DNA of 64,000 bases from Hirundichthys speculiger (lineage: Eukaryota > Chordata > Actinopteri > Beloniformes > Exocoetidae): assembly GCA_018398805.1 (NCBI GenBank), contig JAGFBZ010000855.1, positions 868,001 through 932,000 of the forward strand. Reading direction: 5' to 3'. Both the position numbers and the translations under genes were made by a program. This document shows, in pieces, positions 12,701 to 24,940 of the stretch. The notes beneath the pieces were generated by a model, which saw nothing but the letters and a program-made list of their open reading frames with translations, made no database searches and had not been told where the DNA came from. Numbering within the stretch: the stretch's first letter is position 1; each line of letters begins with the position of its first letter.

Positions 12701-15700
12701 TACACTTCTAATATGGTACTGAATTGCAAAAAAGCGCTTTGGTTATAAGTAATAACATTTATTGACACTAAATCTCAATAATTGATCACGAGAATTCAAC
12801 CGTACATGAAGAACCAAGCTTGTTCAGGGCATTTCTCAGCAACCAAAAATCGCTCGAGTGAGCATCTTTCTGTTTATAGACAAGCTAAGCCTCTGTCAAC
12901 AAACAGGGACCGGATTCAAACCGTTTCTCCGCGTTTTCTGGGACTTTTACCGACGAAAACCGGTAAGTGCTGACTTTCACGACTTTCGGCTTTTATGTCT
13001 TTAGGCACCTCTTGTGCAAGATATATAAGAGATGAAAGAAAACCGGCATTATTTTTGCAAAGAGGAGACTCTGCAGAGTTCAATGATACCAAACACAGCT
13101 ATGACAGATGAAGTGATCGTTCTGTATGAGTCATTTTTAGACAAAATTATTACACAATGAGGACGCCGGCGTACTCGTCGGATTTATCAGGTTAATTATC
13201 TGAGTCTAAATTATGTTTTATTTTGAAAAATGACCAGATTCTCTCCATTACTTCTGTGTATGACTCTTGACACACGACAAGACTTCAAGATCTGTGTCTC
13301 GGTCGTGTGATACATTTGAACCCCCCAGTTGGGAAAATGAGTGAAAAACAAACGTCTTCAGAAAGTGTCTGTACATGAAGAGGATATTACCGATGTTCTG
13401 TTGTTACGAGAACCCTTCTAATCAAGTTGCACATGAATACACAGCGGATTTATGTTTGTGGTATTTTCTATATATGACAGTTTTTATGCCATTCATATCA
13501 TTTTATTGTATTTATCTGTGACACATTTTACAGACCGGTCCGTGAAAATATTGCCTGACATCAAACCAGGTCTGTGGCACAAAAAAGATTGGGGACCACT
13601 GTTCTATATTACTATTTGGGCTGGGCAACGATTAAAATTTTAATCGCATAATTTCCCTGATTAATCACGTTTAATCGCATTGTATGTGGTAAATCAAATA
13701 ATGAATTCATAAGTAGTGTAAAGTACACTTTTATTTAAATGTTCTGCTGCCATATGAAGTAAATTGTCATAACATTTGTTGTTCAAACACGTTTAACATC
13801 AGCACTCGCCAGTAACACATATTTAGTGTAAATCTCATCTTAAAAAATGTAAAATAGAATAAAGCTTATTGCCACTGCCAGGGCATGTAACCAATGAGAG
13901 AACAGCACGACAGTAGAGCAGGATCTGATGATAAATGGAGGAATGATGCAATTGTCTTGAACAAAGGGGTTTGAAAGTTTTGTTGCAGTCCAGAATTTTT
14001 GTTTTCAGACAGGATCGTTATTATTGCTACCTGAGTTGCTTCCCGAACTGTAACGCACACGGATTTTTACCACTCTCCATGTCTGTTTTAGCTTTTCCGC
14101 ATGTTTACCTGCCAATTCTCTTCTGGTTTCGCAGCAGCCAGTAAGACTTTTCAAAACAAAAGCAGGTGAGCAACACGCGTTAATGCGCGATAAAAGAAAT
14201 GTTGCCGTTAACGCATTAACTCATTAATTTATTAACGTGTTAACTTGCCCAGCCCTGATTACTACTGAGCTGGAAAGAATTTGAAATCTATGTAACGCTT
14301 GTATTTAAAGAAGCTTACATTTGGGGGCGTGGGGTTTCCATTTGAAACCAGTTTCCTTAGATAATTGAACATATTGCCAAACAGTGTTTCAGTAGAAGAA
14401 CAAAATGAAGTGCATGTTTTTCCAGAATTCAATATTTTTGCCTCCAAATCTTTTTTTCTGCTTTGGACCAAAATTGGTTCAAAATATTGACCTTGGCTGC
14501 AAAACCACATAGAAGTACAAAAAAAGCATCATTAAACCATTTGAACGAAGGTTGGAAGGCTGATGGGCAGGCATTTTATGGTGTTAATTTATGTCTCTGT
14601 ATGTATGTGAATATGTAGTATTCTCTTTGAATATGAGTTTATCCCTTATAAGGTATGCTTGTTGTTGTTGTTGTGTTTTTTTTTTTTTTTTGTTTTTTTT
14701 TTTGGATTAATGTAAGCAGAGAAGTTTCAATACCATTTTTCACCTCCTGATATGGATTTCAATTCTTGAGCTGTGGCCGATACCAATCAGAGTATGATGT
14801 TAAAAAAAATTGCACCGTCCCTAACTGTAATATAGTTATGATTGTTGTAAAACATGAATAAATACAGCAAATCCAAGCCATTTATGTCTATATTTATCTT
14901 CAAATAGAACAGTATAAAACAGTATTGCAGAGTGCAAACGCCATTGAATTAAAATAAATTTTCTTTGAAGTCATTTTAGAACATCTTAAAACTCAACAGT
15001 CACAGCTTTAATTACCTTACATTTCTTCACACTTTAGTAGTACATTCACGGCAAAAATTCACTGAGCGAAAGTACATTGAACGATGATTCAAAGTGATAA
15101 TTCGCATGATAGCATTGAAGAATGCAGCGAAATTTTGAGGGCTCGAAACAAAAGAATTAACAAATTTCTTTGACGAAAATTCGTGGGTAGCGATTTTTTT
15201 TTTTTTTTCCCCCCCAAGAGTTTAACAAAATTCTGTGAATTTTGTCCCAGTTTCTTTTTGCTGGTAGTGTAACAGAAGTAGCCAGTAATTAAATATTTAA
15301 ATATAAATTACTTGGTACTGGTTGGTGCCTGTACTCACTGATGCCAACACTTTTGGCAGTATCGGAGCGGTTTCCGATACTGGTATTGGAATCAGAATAA
15401 CACTGAATGTAAAATTGAATTCCAGCCCGATCATGAGCCACAATGTCCCTGGGCAGGACAGTGGACCCCACGCTGCCCCCCATTGCTAAAGTGGCAATTA
15501 TCCCACTTCCAGACTGAAGCTCATCCAGGAAGTTTTTTTTTTGTTTTGTTTTTTTGTTTTTGCAGTTCCTTTACTAGCCACTAGGTGCTGGCTACAAAAT
15601 GGAGCAAATCCCTATTGATTCCAGTCTTAGAAGGGCCAACTTTGCAGCAGAGTTGAACAGATTTACAGCCTGGTTCAAAAAATGATTTTTTTTTCTGCAT

Positions 15701-18700
15701 AGATGAATTCTACATTCATGACAGCTGTATGGAGGTGATGTTTTTTGTAAGCAATAAAGCTTCACCAAATAGATGCTCAGGCATCATTTGATGCTGTTTC
15801 ATTGAAGCCATCTATGCCATTGGCTAAGATAGCTAGCCATTGTTGTTATGATTTAAGCAACTTGGCACTTAACATTATATTGATTTATTGGATATATTGG
15901 AAAAAAAAACATCATGGTTATATTTCAAAGAAAATATGTTTTCTTGTGCTTGTGTTGATTGTACTAACAGACCATTGTGACTGGCTGTGGTTGGTCTGAA
16001 AGAATCTGAGTACAAAGCTTGGCTTAACCAGCCAGGGCTGTCATTTTTCATGTCACCACCAAAAGAACATTAGAGATCTCAGGTCTCAGCAAAGCTCTAC
16101 TTGGAAGAGTCCTGAAATGAAATTTTTGTAAGCAGCTCTGCTCAGCCGCACACTGGCTGACGCATGGTGGTGTTGAGCTCGCTTGGCTCCCCAGCTGAGC
16201 TAGAGAAGTGCCTTCAGCCGATATATTAGAATATATAATACAGTCTTAGGTTAGCAGAAACTAAACCAGCCAAGCTATAAACAACTAACTGGTGGGCACG
16301 TCCCAGCAGCTTCCCAGCACTGTTGGTCCCGCCTTTTTGTAACATGGTGCCAATCACTTTGAGGGAAAAAAATGGCCTTCAAATGCTCTCTGTACAAACC
16401 TGTGGGTCAGATGACTGGATGCTGTGTCCTGTATTTACAGTCAATGCTATTGTCCCGGCCAGTAAGGGGTCACATGCCAGTGGTCTCATAGTGTCTCAAA
16501 TCAGATAAATGGGCAGGGTCAGGAAAGGAAACTTGAATAAAACCTATGGGAAATATTTGTTTCTCTTTTTTTCTTTTTTTTATGGCTGTACATGTGAAAA
16601 TGCTCTTGCATTTTAATCAGTGATTAGGAGCTCCTATGGGACCTCTTATAGAAAACCTGTTAAACATCAAGTATTGTTTGTTAAATCAGATGTTTGAAGT
16701 GAAAGCTATGCTCTTTTGACCACTAAAACTCAGTCTAGTCTATTGCACAAAAGAGGTTTTCAACTTTAACAGCCCCATGTAAAAGACATTGATAGCTAGT
16801 ATTCATCTTATTCAAATAAAACACAAATTTCCTGTTTAAGAATAACAAGTTGCTGCTGTTCTTTTGTCTACTTTTTACTCGATATTTTTGGCTTTATTAA
16901 AGTTTGTGTATTTGGATCATGAGGTGGTGTTTGGCACTCCAGAGCAATAAGTTGGTTTCCTCCTACTGTTCCAGCCAGTTGTTTTTAAAGTGTGTTTTGG
17001 AGCATTGTTCTGTTTAAACACACATGACCTGCAGTGGAAGCTCAGCTTTTTTTTTTTTTTTTTTTTTTTTTGTAGGTTCAACATTGTTTTTATTAAATAC
17101 TGTAAGAGTCTTATAATGGCTTTGTGCTAAATTCTTGTTCAGATTTTCCAGGAGCCTAGAAAGCTGAATGTCAAACATTACCTCTTGCACACATCAGATT
17201 TTCTTTCAAGTGTGCGCTTATTAAATAATTGTTGATGCATCAGTCCTCCTGAGCTCCACATCTCACTGAGTTGTCAGTGTTCATTAAACTGGCACATGTT
17301 GTGTTGGTAGGTCAATTTAAATCTGTGCAGTAGCTGATGGAGATGCTCTCTCCAACAGTGAAGCAATCTTTCACTGCTGTCTTCGATCAAGTTTCCTCTT
17401 CTGGCCTCAGTGCCACATTTCCTGATAATATTGAGTGTTGTGGAAACAGGAACTTCTAGGTCTCTGGGGATACACGTTCAGCCTTGAGCTTTCACACTTG
17501 GATACATTTTTATGTGTGACCTTCTCAGACACTTGGGTTTGTTTCTTCACTCATTGCCCTGGTGGTTGAAACTGGTTCAAGGCTTGACACAAACTTTTAA
17601 TAATTGAACTTATGTACTGTTGAAATGCACATTTTGGTAGACTTTACACCGGCATGGAGGATTTTTTTTTTTTTTTTTTTTTTTTTAATTTCATATCAGT
17701 TGGCAGATTGGACTGAAATTTCTGTGATGACTGACCTGATCACACTGTCAGTTCTGATTTTCATCTCCACTCCAAAGGCTGTTTTCAGCAGTGTCATTGC
17801 AGCACTTCTCCATCACTGGCACCTCAAGTTGATTTTAAGTGCTTACTGTATGTGCTGATTTGCTGAAAGGCTTTTTCCTGTTTTTGTTTAGTCTCTTTAT
17901 TTTTTGTTTTAAACAGAATTCCTCTGCAAAGAATGTCCCCGTGTCCACGTACACTTTGAGCGTGTGGACATAAAGGAAATTCCTTCAGAGCCAGTGTTTT
18001 TCCGCAGGTGGCTGCACGATCGGTTCGAAATCAAGGACCGGTGAGTGTGTGCGTGTGTATTTGGAACTGTTGAAATTGGGTGTCATTCAGTCCGTGTGTA
18101 TGTATGTGTGTGTGTGTTTCCTTTCCTTGATACACTATCAGTGTGGTAGTATATGTGGACTGTAACTTCAGTGTTGCTGTGTGGGAGAAAAAAATCTGTC
18201 AAGAGTATGCTATGACCTTATTCTGACAATTTGATTATGTGACAAGTCAAATTTAACAAAAGCACTGAAGAGTCTCCTTAATAGTTAGGGCGGCCTTTTT
18301 AACATTCTTCTGAGAGTCCCTATTCAATCAAATTTGATTTTTAAATGTTTTTCTTTTGCTTCAAAACAACTTCTTGCCCAACATGGATTAAAAGGTAATT
18401 TTGTGTTTAGTCAAATAGCATTTTAGAGGAAGCCACTGTCTTAAAAAATATTATTTTTTCAATGTGAATGACTTATTCAGTGCTTTGAGGTGTAATTTAG
18501 AGTCACAGATCAGAGTCCATTAGGATGGTAAAACTACACATCCTCCCTTCTGCTTCCAAGTTCCAAGTCCATAGTCACAAATCTTTAAACCAGCTTCAGG
18601 GGAAATGTTGGACGTTCATGGTGATTCATTGATATTTGATTCCAAATTTGTAAAGAAAATACCACAAGGGATCTGATTTCCTTGTCAATAATTGGGCTAA

Positions 18701-20064
18701 AAGAAACTTTTACTGTGTGATGCGAACTCGTGTTCTCAGCTTCTCAGGCTTCAGAGATATTTTGTTGACACTAAACGACAATTAGCTTTTGAGTTGTGAT
18801 GTAGTGGTGCATGTCTGCAGAAATAAAGAAACCCCCTCCCTTTTTCATTAAATAGATAAATGTGAAGAAAGTCTGTCTTGTGACAAACTCAGCTGTTACA
18901 GTCAACATCAACATAGGAGCTATGATAAGAAAAACTTAGTAAGTCGAGAGAGAATTTAACTAGAAAAGCACTTGGAGAATGAATAATAACCTCCGCCAAG
19001 CGCAACAATTCCTCCATAATGCGATTTACAGATTGTGATAAAATCCGCCTTCCAGATCAGATCTGGATCAGCCTTTGGAATTTGATAGAGGTTCCCATTG
19101 TCAATCCCTGAGTCAAATTTCATGAGTTTTGGGGAAAAATTAAGAGATTTTGAGAAACAACATTTTTGGCCCCATTGACTGCAATGTTATCAAAAATTTG
19201 AAAGTGATCTAGAATCCAGGATTTCTTCCAGATCACACCCAAAATGAAATCAGTTCTTCTTTTTCACATTTCTGACAACTCCTGAAAATTTCATCAAAAT
19301 CCATCCATAACTTTTTGAGTTATGTTGAACACAGACAAACAGACAGATAAACACCGGCAAAAACATAACCTCCTTGGCAAAGGTAATAAGCGGTCTAGAG
19401 AAAGTGGCACTAGATTCTTAGTTTGTCTAAAACCTAAGTAAACTGGTAGGTTAGTGACATAAGGCAAGCCCTAAGCCTTTGAATATATCAATTTATGCTT
19501 TGTGACACTTGATAGATTAAAGTATGGTACTGATGTGCAGTTTCACAAGCTTTTTGAAGTTCGATTTACAAGTTTGGGTGGGAAGAAAGTGATTTTTCTG
19601 TTGATCTCATTATTAGCTAGGCAACAAAAGGCCCTGATGATAATGGATGGATGGATGGATGGGAGGGTTCCCTCACAAAATTTGCATCTTGTGTGCTTAA
19701 ACTGCTCTAAAAATCATGTAAATGTTTTTTTGTTTTTGTTTTTGTTTTCAGCTTGTTTCACATGCAGTGTTTTCTGCACTCCTCTCACATTTCACAGACG
19801 TCTTTATTTCCTAAGAGATTTATCTGTCTTTTTCATAGGCTGCTGACAGATTTCTACGAGTCGCAGGACTCGGACAAGTCGTGCAGGTTCCCTGGGGAGG
19901 GAAAACCTTCTGTGCTGAAACTCTCCAAGACGCTCCCCTCAGTGATAATCTTGGGGGGGCTGACACTGCCATTACTGCTGACAGAGAACGGCAGGAAGCT
20001 GTATGTAAGAACCTGGGTGTGTGGGACACTCCTGGGCTGGCTTTGGGTCAGTGTTTTTCCTTAG
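3745..20064 (+). CDS. agpat5: 1-acylglycerol-3-phosphate acyltransferase 5 (lysophosphatidic acid acyltransferase epsilon), eight exons
   Basis: Exons: 3745-3964, 4566-4635, 4715-4830, 4940-5029, 6646-6736, 7570-7731, 17917-18040, 19839-20064; all introns are GT-AG and phases agree. The protein would be about 365 residues, close to human AGPAT5 (364). It acylates lysophosphatidic acid to phosphatidic acid at ER/mitochondrial membranes. Seen: hydrophobic N-terminus [21 protein letters not shown], the acyltransferase HX4D motif (NHQCTADW), the [10 protein letters not shown] motif, [12 protein letters not shown], and a hydrophobic C-terminus ending [16 protein letters not shown]. Intron 6 (7732-17916) is swollen to 10 kb by transposons. 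Oddity: exon 1 holds one extra T at about 3907 (DDR-CTG-T-TAC). Read literally this ends the protein after about 64 residues, although everything downstream is conserved. This may be an assembly error or a real allele. Confidence 0.95.
4196..4211. repeat. Poly-G run in agpat5 intron 1
   Basis: About 16 consecutive G directly after an ATTTT/T-rich stretch. The length is unlikely to be reliable in any assembly. Confidence 0.9.
5062..5427. mobile_element. Tc1/mariner-type MITE, 366 bp
   Basis: It starts CAGTCATGGAAAAAATTATT and ends with the reverse complement, AATAATTTTTTCCATGACTG, with TA on both sides (5060-5061 and 5428-5429), the Tc1/mariner target duplication. The interior has no coding frame. 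It lies in agpat5 intron 4. Confidence 0.9.
5440..6645. other. Rest of agpat5 intron 4
   Basis: AT-rich intron sequence. I see no conserved exon or complete element in it. Confidence 0.5.
8440..8525. mobile_element. Fragment of a transposon end with GTTATCGGTATCGG motif
   Basis: Repeated 'ttatcggtatcggc' and 'ttatcggtgtcggtttta', then 'cagttatcgtgcatccct', match the wording of a common fish DNA-transposon terminus. Related wording (gccgataccaatcagagta) recurs near 14776. Only fragments remain. Confidence 0.45.
8715..10830 (+). mobile_element. Degenerate Tc1-like transposon, split by about 1.1 kb of unrelated DNA
   Basis: The part at about 8715-9415 corresponds to the middle of a Tc1-like transposase gene (for example DNA for KSTVSK, then [16 protein letters not shown] with the catalytic SDE aspartate). 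The part at about 10530-10830 corresponds to its 3' end ([13 protein letters not shown], with the catalytic glutamate in the PIENIW block, then a 3' UTR with AT-rich tail). Stops and frameshifts are frequent, so it is dead. About 9420-10525 interrupts it and I do not recognise that DNA. All of it lies in agpat5 intron 6. Confidence 0.75.
11430..13601. mobile_element. hAT-family non-autonomous element carrying a nested piggyBac-like element
   Basis: It starts CAGTGGTCCCCAACC and ends TTGGGGACCACTG. The flanks are ttatatat (11422-11429) and ttctatat (13602-13609), an imperfect 8-bp target duplication as expected for hAT. The hAT's own DNA is only about 0.5 kb (11430-11532 and 13196-13601); the rest is the element at 11537-13191. 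Confidence 0.85.
11537..13191. mobile_element. piggyBac-like non-autonomous element, 1655 bp
   Basis: It is flanked by TTAA on both sides (11533-11536 and 13192-13195). The termini are CCTGATAAA at the left and TTTATCAGG at the right. TTAA duplication with CC...GG ends is the piggyBac signature. No transposase frame is visible inside. It sits in the hAT at 11430-13601 and is therefore younger. Confidence 0.8.
13616..14257. mobile_element. hAT-like non-autonomous element, 642 bp
   Basis: Left end 'ttgggctgggcaacgatta', right end 'taacttgcccagccctg', with flanks attactat (13608-13615) and attactac (14258-14265) as an imperfect 8-bp duplication. Subterminal DNA is full of TTAATCGC/GCGATTAA-type and TTAACG words in opposite orientations. 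It abuts the preceding hAT. Confidence 0.8.
14266..16920. other. agpat5 intron 6, unassigned repeat-rich DNA
   Basis: No exon recognised. It contains T-rich tracts (about 14670-14704 and 15530-15562) and words such as 'cggtttccgatactggtatt' near 15369 that look like remnants of transposon ends. Confidence 0.4.
16925..17560 (-). mobile_element. Badly decayed Tc1-like transposase remnant
   Basis: On the minus strand, pieces reading [18 protein letters not shown] (about 17410-17470) and [12 protein letters not shown] (about 16990-17030) resemble the helix-turn-helix and the catalytic QQDNDPKHT block of Tc1-like transposases. A long T tract (17049-17071) and numerous stops separate them. Confidence 0.55.
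18985..19390. repeat. Interspersed repeat with inverted 'taacctcc-gccaag' ends
   Basis: The left side has 'ataacctccgccaagcgc', and the right side ends 'cataacctccttggcaaagg'. The body has phrases (for example 'ccagatcacacccaaaatga') that I associate with an abundant fish repeat; the class is not assigned. It lies in agpat5 intron 7. Confidence 0.5.
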
Positions 20065-21900
20065 CTAACAGTGCGAAGGCTGCCACAATGAGACGCACAG
20101 AAAATGTGGAGGGAGGTGCCATTTTGCCATGATTAACACAACACAGGGTGTGTTACAGATGCAGAGCAGCATCTAATAAGGCACTTAGTTTTTGACTGGA
20201 GATACTGAGAAATCCTGAGCTTTGTGAGCTACTTCAGCCCTCCTGTTTGGATTTGCACCCTAAATTGAGAAAATATGAGATTTCTTAAGTATAACATTTC
20301 CCAAAAATATGTCTAGAATAAGAAAATAAAATTAGATGCACACGATTCTTAAAATAATCCCCCTTTGTCAAATTTATATTTTTGCATGCTGTCATTGACC
20401 AATTTTAAATAAATTATTTTTGAAAACCAAGTTTGCTTAGTGCTCAGAAAAATGCATTTAATGGTCATTATTGATCATAAATTATTAAATGCGCTGACTA
20501 CTTGATATTGGTTGTAATGTTTTACATGTCAGTCCCCTGTCATGAAGATTATGCACTTTTCTTGACAAAGTAATGATTTTACCCTGATGGAACAAAATGA
20601 ATAGCACACAGTCCGCTAAAAAGGCCCATAGACAAGACACCAGCTATACTGTTGAGCCTCAATATTCATGCTCACATCTTTTTGTTTTGTCAGTGAACGT
20701 AGCAATTTAAATTTAAAAGAGAAAAATTCTTAATTCATGTAAACAGACTAGAAGATGCAATTGTTGTGCTTATAAGCAAAAGCCATTTTACATGAACTCT
20801 GGCATTGCTCTTGTGGGGAAATGTGTGTTTTAAAAAATGTTCTATTAGTATAAAATATTACTTGAACCTCAAATTGTCATCCTTTGCCAAAAGCTGGTGT
20901 GTTTGCCAAGATCTTGTACTTGTTGTCTCTGTATTTTATGTAAGGCAATACTTGGTTTATTTCTTTCCCTCATACACAACAAAGAATCTTGTTCTCCATT
21001 TTCTCTATATTGAGAATATAATTCTTTTTACGGTGGTTTATTTAGTTTCATAACTTTGATGTGTACTTTTTAAAACCATGTTGCAGTTCACATGAAAGTA
21101 TCTACCTAACAAAAAGCTGACAAAGCCATGTTAACAGTATAACGCAGGTTCCTGTGCACTCAAAGCCATTTGTATTAACATTATTGTAAAATGCACTGTA
21201 TGTCTGTCATTGTTTACTGTTAAGAAAGATTACATTTTCCACTTGTCACTTTACATACTAGCTCTTTCATCCTTCCGTACAGTTAGTATTGTAAGTGTTT
21301 TCTTCCTGTCAATTGTACGTAAATCTCATGGCTTTTTTTTGTGTCGCTCCAATACCTCACTTAAATAATCCTTCCTTGTTCTTAAGTGACACCTGTCAGC
21401 CATTTTATAGCCATTTTTATCCTGACAAGAGCATACTGAAACTCATCAGGTAATTCTGTAGACAGTATTTAAATGTCAACTGTTTTTGGAAACGTGTGCC
21501 TTCTTTTTGAGGGCCACAGTGGCTCTTTTCCATCAGGTAACTGCATGGAAGCCCTCTGCTGGAGCTGCTGCTTACTGCAGCATGTGGTCACGTTGTCTAC
21601 AGCTCATAGTGGCTTATTTTGCGCTAAGAATGCATTGATTTACACTTTTTGAGAACTATTATTCAACAAATATGTAGTGGGGGGGTGCGGAGTAAAATAA
21701 AGTGGTTTTCTTTGGAAAAAGTCAAATTTTCTCATTCTTTTTCTTTTTAATTATAAATACATTATCAGACATGGATATGTAAAAATGCACAAATACGTAC
21801 ACATAGCACTGATGTACCTGTGAAAATTTACTGTGAGAAAACGTCCCATTGATGTTGACCATTTCACAAGCACACAAATAGCTTTGCAGTAACTGTACAG
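20065..21900 (+). other. agpat5 3' UTR and intergenic DNA
   Basis: AT-rich, with AATAAA-type signals near 20327, 20411 and 21697. No further coding exon is recognised. Confidence 0.45.
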
Positions 21901-21904
21901 AGGT

Positions 21905-21975
21905 GTCAATTGTAAAATTAAAGCTGCAAGCAGCATCGATCGGGCCCTCAGCCAATGCCACCGCCCCACCCCAGT
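21905..21975. repeat. Fragment of a dispersed fish repeat ('aaagctgcaagcagc')
   Basis: The phrase 'ttaaagctgcaagcagcatc' followed by 'gatcgggccctc' resembles the end of a repeat that is very common in fish genomes. The other end of the same type of repeat may be at 27850-27893. Confidence 0.4.
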
Positions 21976-22079
21976 CGGAAAAGCAAACAACAAATTATTC
22001 TATTCAGGTTATACAAATGGGAAGGATAAAAGTTGTTGCCCCGTTTGAATCCAGGGCTACAAAAACAAAAAACTGGTTC

Positions 22080-23290
22080 TGAATCTACTCAGAGCCAAGT
22101 TCTTCGCTGCTACATCAAGATTGTAACTAGAACAGCTTTTTTTCCCACCTTGCACAAATACAGAGTAAGAGATCTGTTGTCCAGAGCAGATTTACAGAAG
22201 CTCATCCAGCCTTCATGTCCAGCAGACTTGACTGCTGTAATGCTCTTTTGTCTATTAGACAGCTTCAGCTCATGATGAACGCTGTTGCCAGAGTTCTAAC
22301 ATGAACCAGAAAAACTTTGCTGCTGTTATCAGATCTTTACACTGGCTTCCAGTTACCTGCAGCATAGGCTTTATATGATAATCTCCTCCCAGGGAGCAAT
22401 CCTATAATGTTTTCTGTTTTCCACAGAAATCTATTGCAAAAAATGTCATGTGAATATGCAAATTTTAACATTGGTCTGGCAATTTAGAACAAGTGCAGTA
22501 GTGTTGATTCCTTCAGTGTCCACTCTGAAGGAATCAACCCCCTGCATCTCATACATGTATCTGCATTTCACTGTTCCTGTAGTTTTTGTGCTGTCCTGCA
22601 TCCCCCTGCCCCCTTTTTTTTCTTTTTGTATATGTTTACAGGCCACAGTTTCCAGCGCTACATACTAACCTGCAGTTCAACCCTTCCAGCGTTTACACCC
22701 ACCTGTATGTAGATATCTCTGGGATGTCAACTAACATGCTGGCCTGGAGTCCGATCCTCTGATCATCTCAGTGTTGCTGCCCATATCTATATCTTTTTAT
22801 ATAGTCATCTCTGCAGAGCATGTACCAACTATCAGTCAGAATTTAAGTGTGTGGAATTCTTAGTTCTGGAGCTTAATGGATAAATTTAATACATTTATCC
22901 TATTGTCAGGATGTGTGTGCTCTCTTCTCTGTGTCCTCAATCCTCTCTGTCTTTTCTCCCTCCTCTTTTCTTTCTTTACGGGACTGGCCTTCGGCAGGAA
23001 GGTCCCCCCCCATCTGAGCCAGGTACCTGCTCAAGGTTTCTTCCTCTTAAAGTGGACTTTTTCCTTGCCACTGTTTGACTAAAAGGTTTTTTTTTTTTCT
23101 CCTGCTAGGGGAGTTTTTTTGCTTGCCATTTTTCTTTGATTAGGATTTAATATGATAATTTTACTTAATGATATTTGCTCAGGGGTCATGCTCTGGGTCT
23201 CTGTAAAGTGCCTAGAGACAACTTGCATTGTAATAGAGGCTGTATAAATTAAATTAAATTGAGTTGAACTGAATTGAACTTGTAGGCCCT
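22080..23290 (+). mobile_element. L2-like LINE, 3' end (decayed ORF2 plus 3' UTR and tail)
   Basis: About 22180-22380 reads like the end of an L2-type ORF2, with DNA for LTAVMLFC and SLHWLPV-like phrases, broken by stops. The typical 3' UTR follows: 'ctgctcaaggtttcttcc', 'actttttccttgccactgtt', 'gtaaagtgcctagagacaac' and a tail of aattaaat-type units near 23250. A second copy of this 3' end is at 30125-30400. Confidence 0.75.
22503..22538. repeat. Perfect 14-bp stem hairpin
   Basis: GTTGATTCCTTCAG, 8-base loop, CTGAAGGAATCAAC. It lies within the L2 remnant; it has no T tract or other sign of a function. Confidence 0.8.
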
Positions 23291-23299
23291 GTGACATAT

Positions 23300-23863
23300 T
23301 TGACAGTGATTTCTCACTTGGATCTTCGTATTCATAATGAAAAAAGTGCAACTTGAAATTGTTCTTTGTATTCATGAACTTTTAAGTTTGTTTGAATTGT
23401 ATTCACAGACAAAATACAAATTTAATGTTTTATATATGATTTTATGAGAATTGACTTCTGCCATCACTATCTGAGAAAGACCGTTCTATTACAGTTAAAT
23501 CCTAAAACAATGAAAAACTTTGCAATAAAATAAAACATTAAAATTAAATTAATGCTGTAAAAATGCTGAAAAAAAATGTGAATCAAGTTGACATATACAG
23601 CTATATTACTGCTAAGTTTGGTGACTGATTCAAAAATTAGGTGTTATATTAAACATTTGTGTTCCGTGTGCAAAGTTAAAAACTCACTGTATGTGTACAG
23701 CCACTCCAATCTGAATGAAACGGACAGGAACTAATGAATGGAGGGTGGACAATGTTTCTTGGTGGTTTGAATTTGATCAGACACAGTATGCCAGAAATAT
23801 CATTGGTTTTGATTTCATATTTTGAAGGAAAAAAAGAGCAGTGGATTCCTGAATACAGCATAT
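23300..23863. other. Intergenic AT-rich DNA
   Basis: I see no gene and no recognisable element here. Confidence 0.5.
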
Positions 23864-23871
23864 ACTCTAGT

Positions 23872-23956
23872 CAGTGGCGTCATTAGGCCTATTTTAGGGG
23901 GGCTTCAGCCCCCCTTAAAATATTCTTAAGCCCCCCTAAATAATTAGGTTTAAAAA

Positions 23957-24006
<50 letters not shown>

Positions 24007-24553
24007 CAAAAAGCGCTGACAAATTCAATATGAAGTGACCAGAATATGAGTTTAAATAAATAATTGTGTAACCTGTCACTATTCACTTAAATATGATCAT
24101 AAATCTGTCAGTGCGTCGTTATCCAATCCATTCCACTTGTTCATATTGAGAACGCACACATCACTGAAAATCCAGTCCACGTTTTCCCTGCGACCTTGCT
24201 TGCACTCCTGTGTGTACCCCGAAGCACACAGAGCCGACTCGAACCGCATGAGTAGAAGAACATGACTCACTGAAGGATGGACATAAGAAAGTTTTTAAAG
24301 ACAGTAAGTATTGATCACTGCTGATAGTAACAGTTAGTTAGCTCCAGCCCCCAGCTAACAGCAGAAAGTCCCGTGTAATTAATGAACCAAGCTGGCTGAC
24401 AAATAAAAACCTAGTTTGCACACTACAGACAATCTCTGCGCACGTCTGTGCACTCTTTTTTACAATATACTATCTTTGGGATGGCTTTATTCCGGAGCAT
24501 CAGCTGTGTTTCTCACTTGAGCTGAGCTCATTCAGTATGATTATCATCAGTGG

Positions 24554-24590
<37 letters not shown>

Positions 24591-24867
24591 ACTAATAATA
24601 ATCACTCCACCTCCCCTATTGACCTGTAGGAGTCAGGGCAGAGGGGCAGAGGAGCACAGGGAGTGAGAGGGGAGAGACCTTTACCAGAAAGGTGAGTCTA
24701 AAGGATTTCACAGGATAGAGTCATTTGAGAGGCAGACAGCCTTGGAATTTTATGGAACTCATATGGTTCACCTTGGCTGAAATGTTTCATATTTCATATT
24801 CATATTAAGACTAATTTAACTTGAGCTTTTATTGAGGAGTGTAATGATTAGAAAGTGGAGAAAGCAA

Positions 24868-24940
<73 letters not shown>

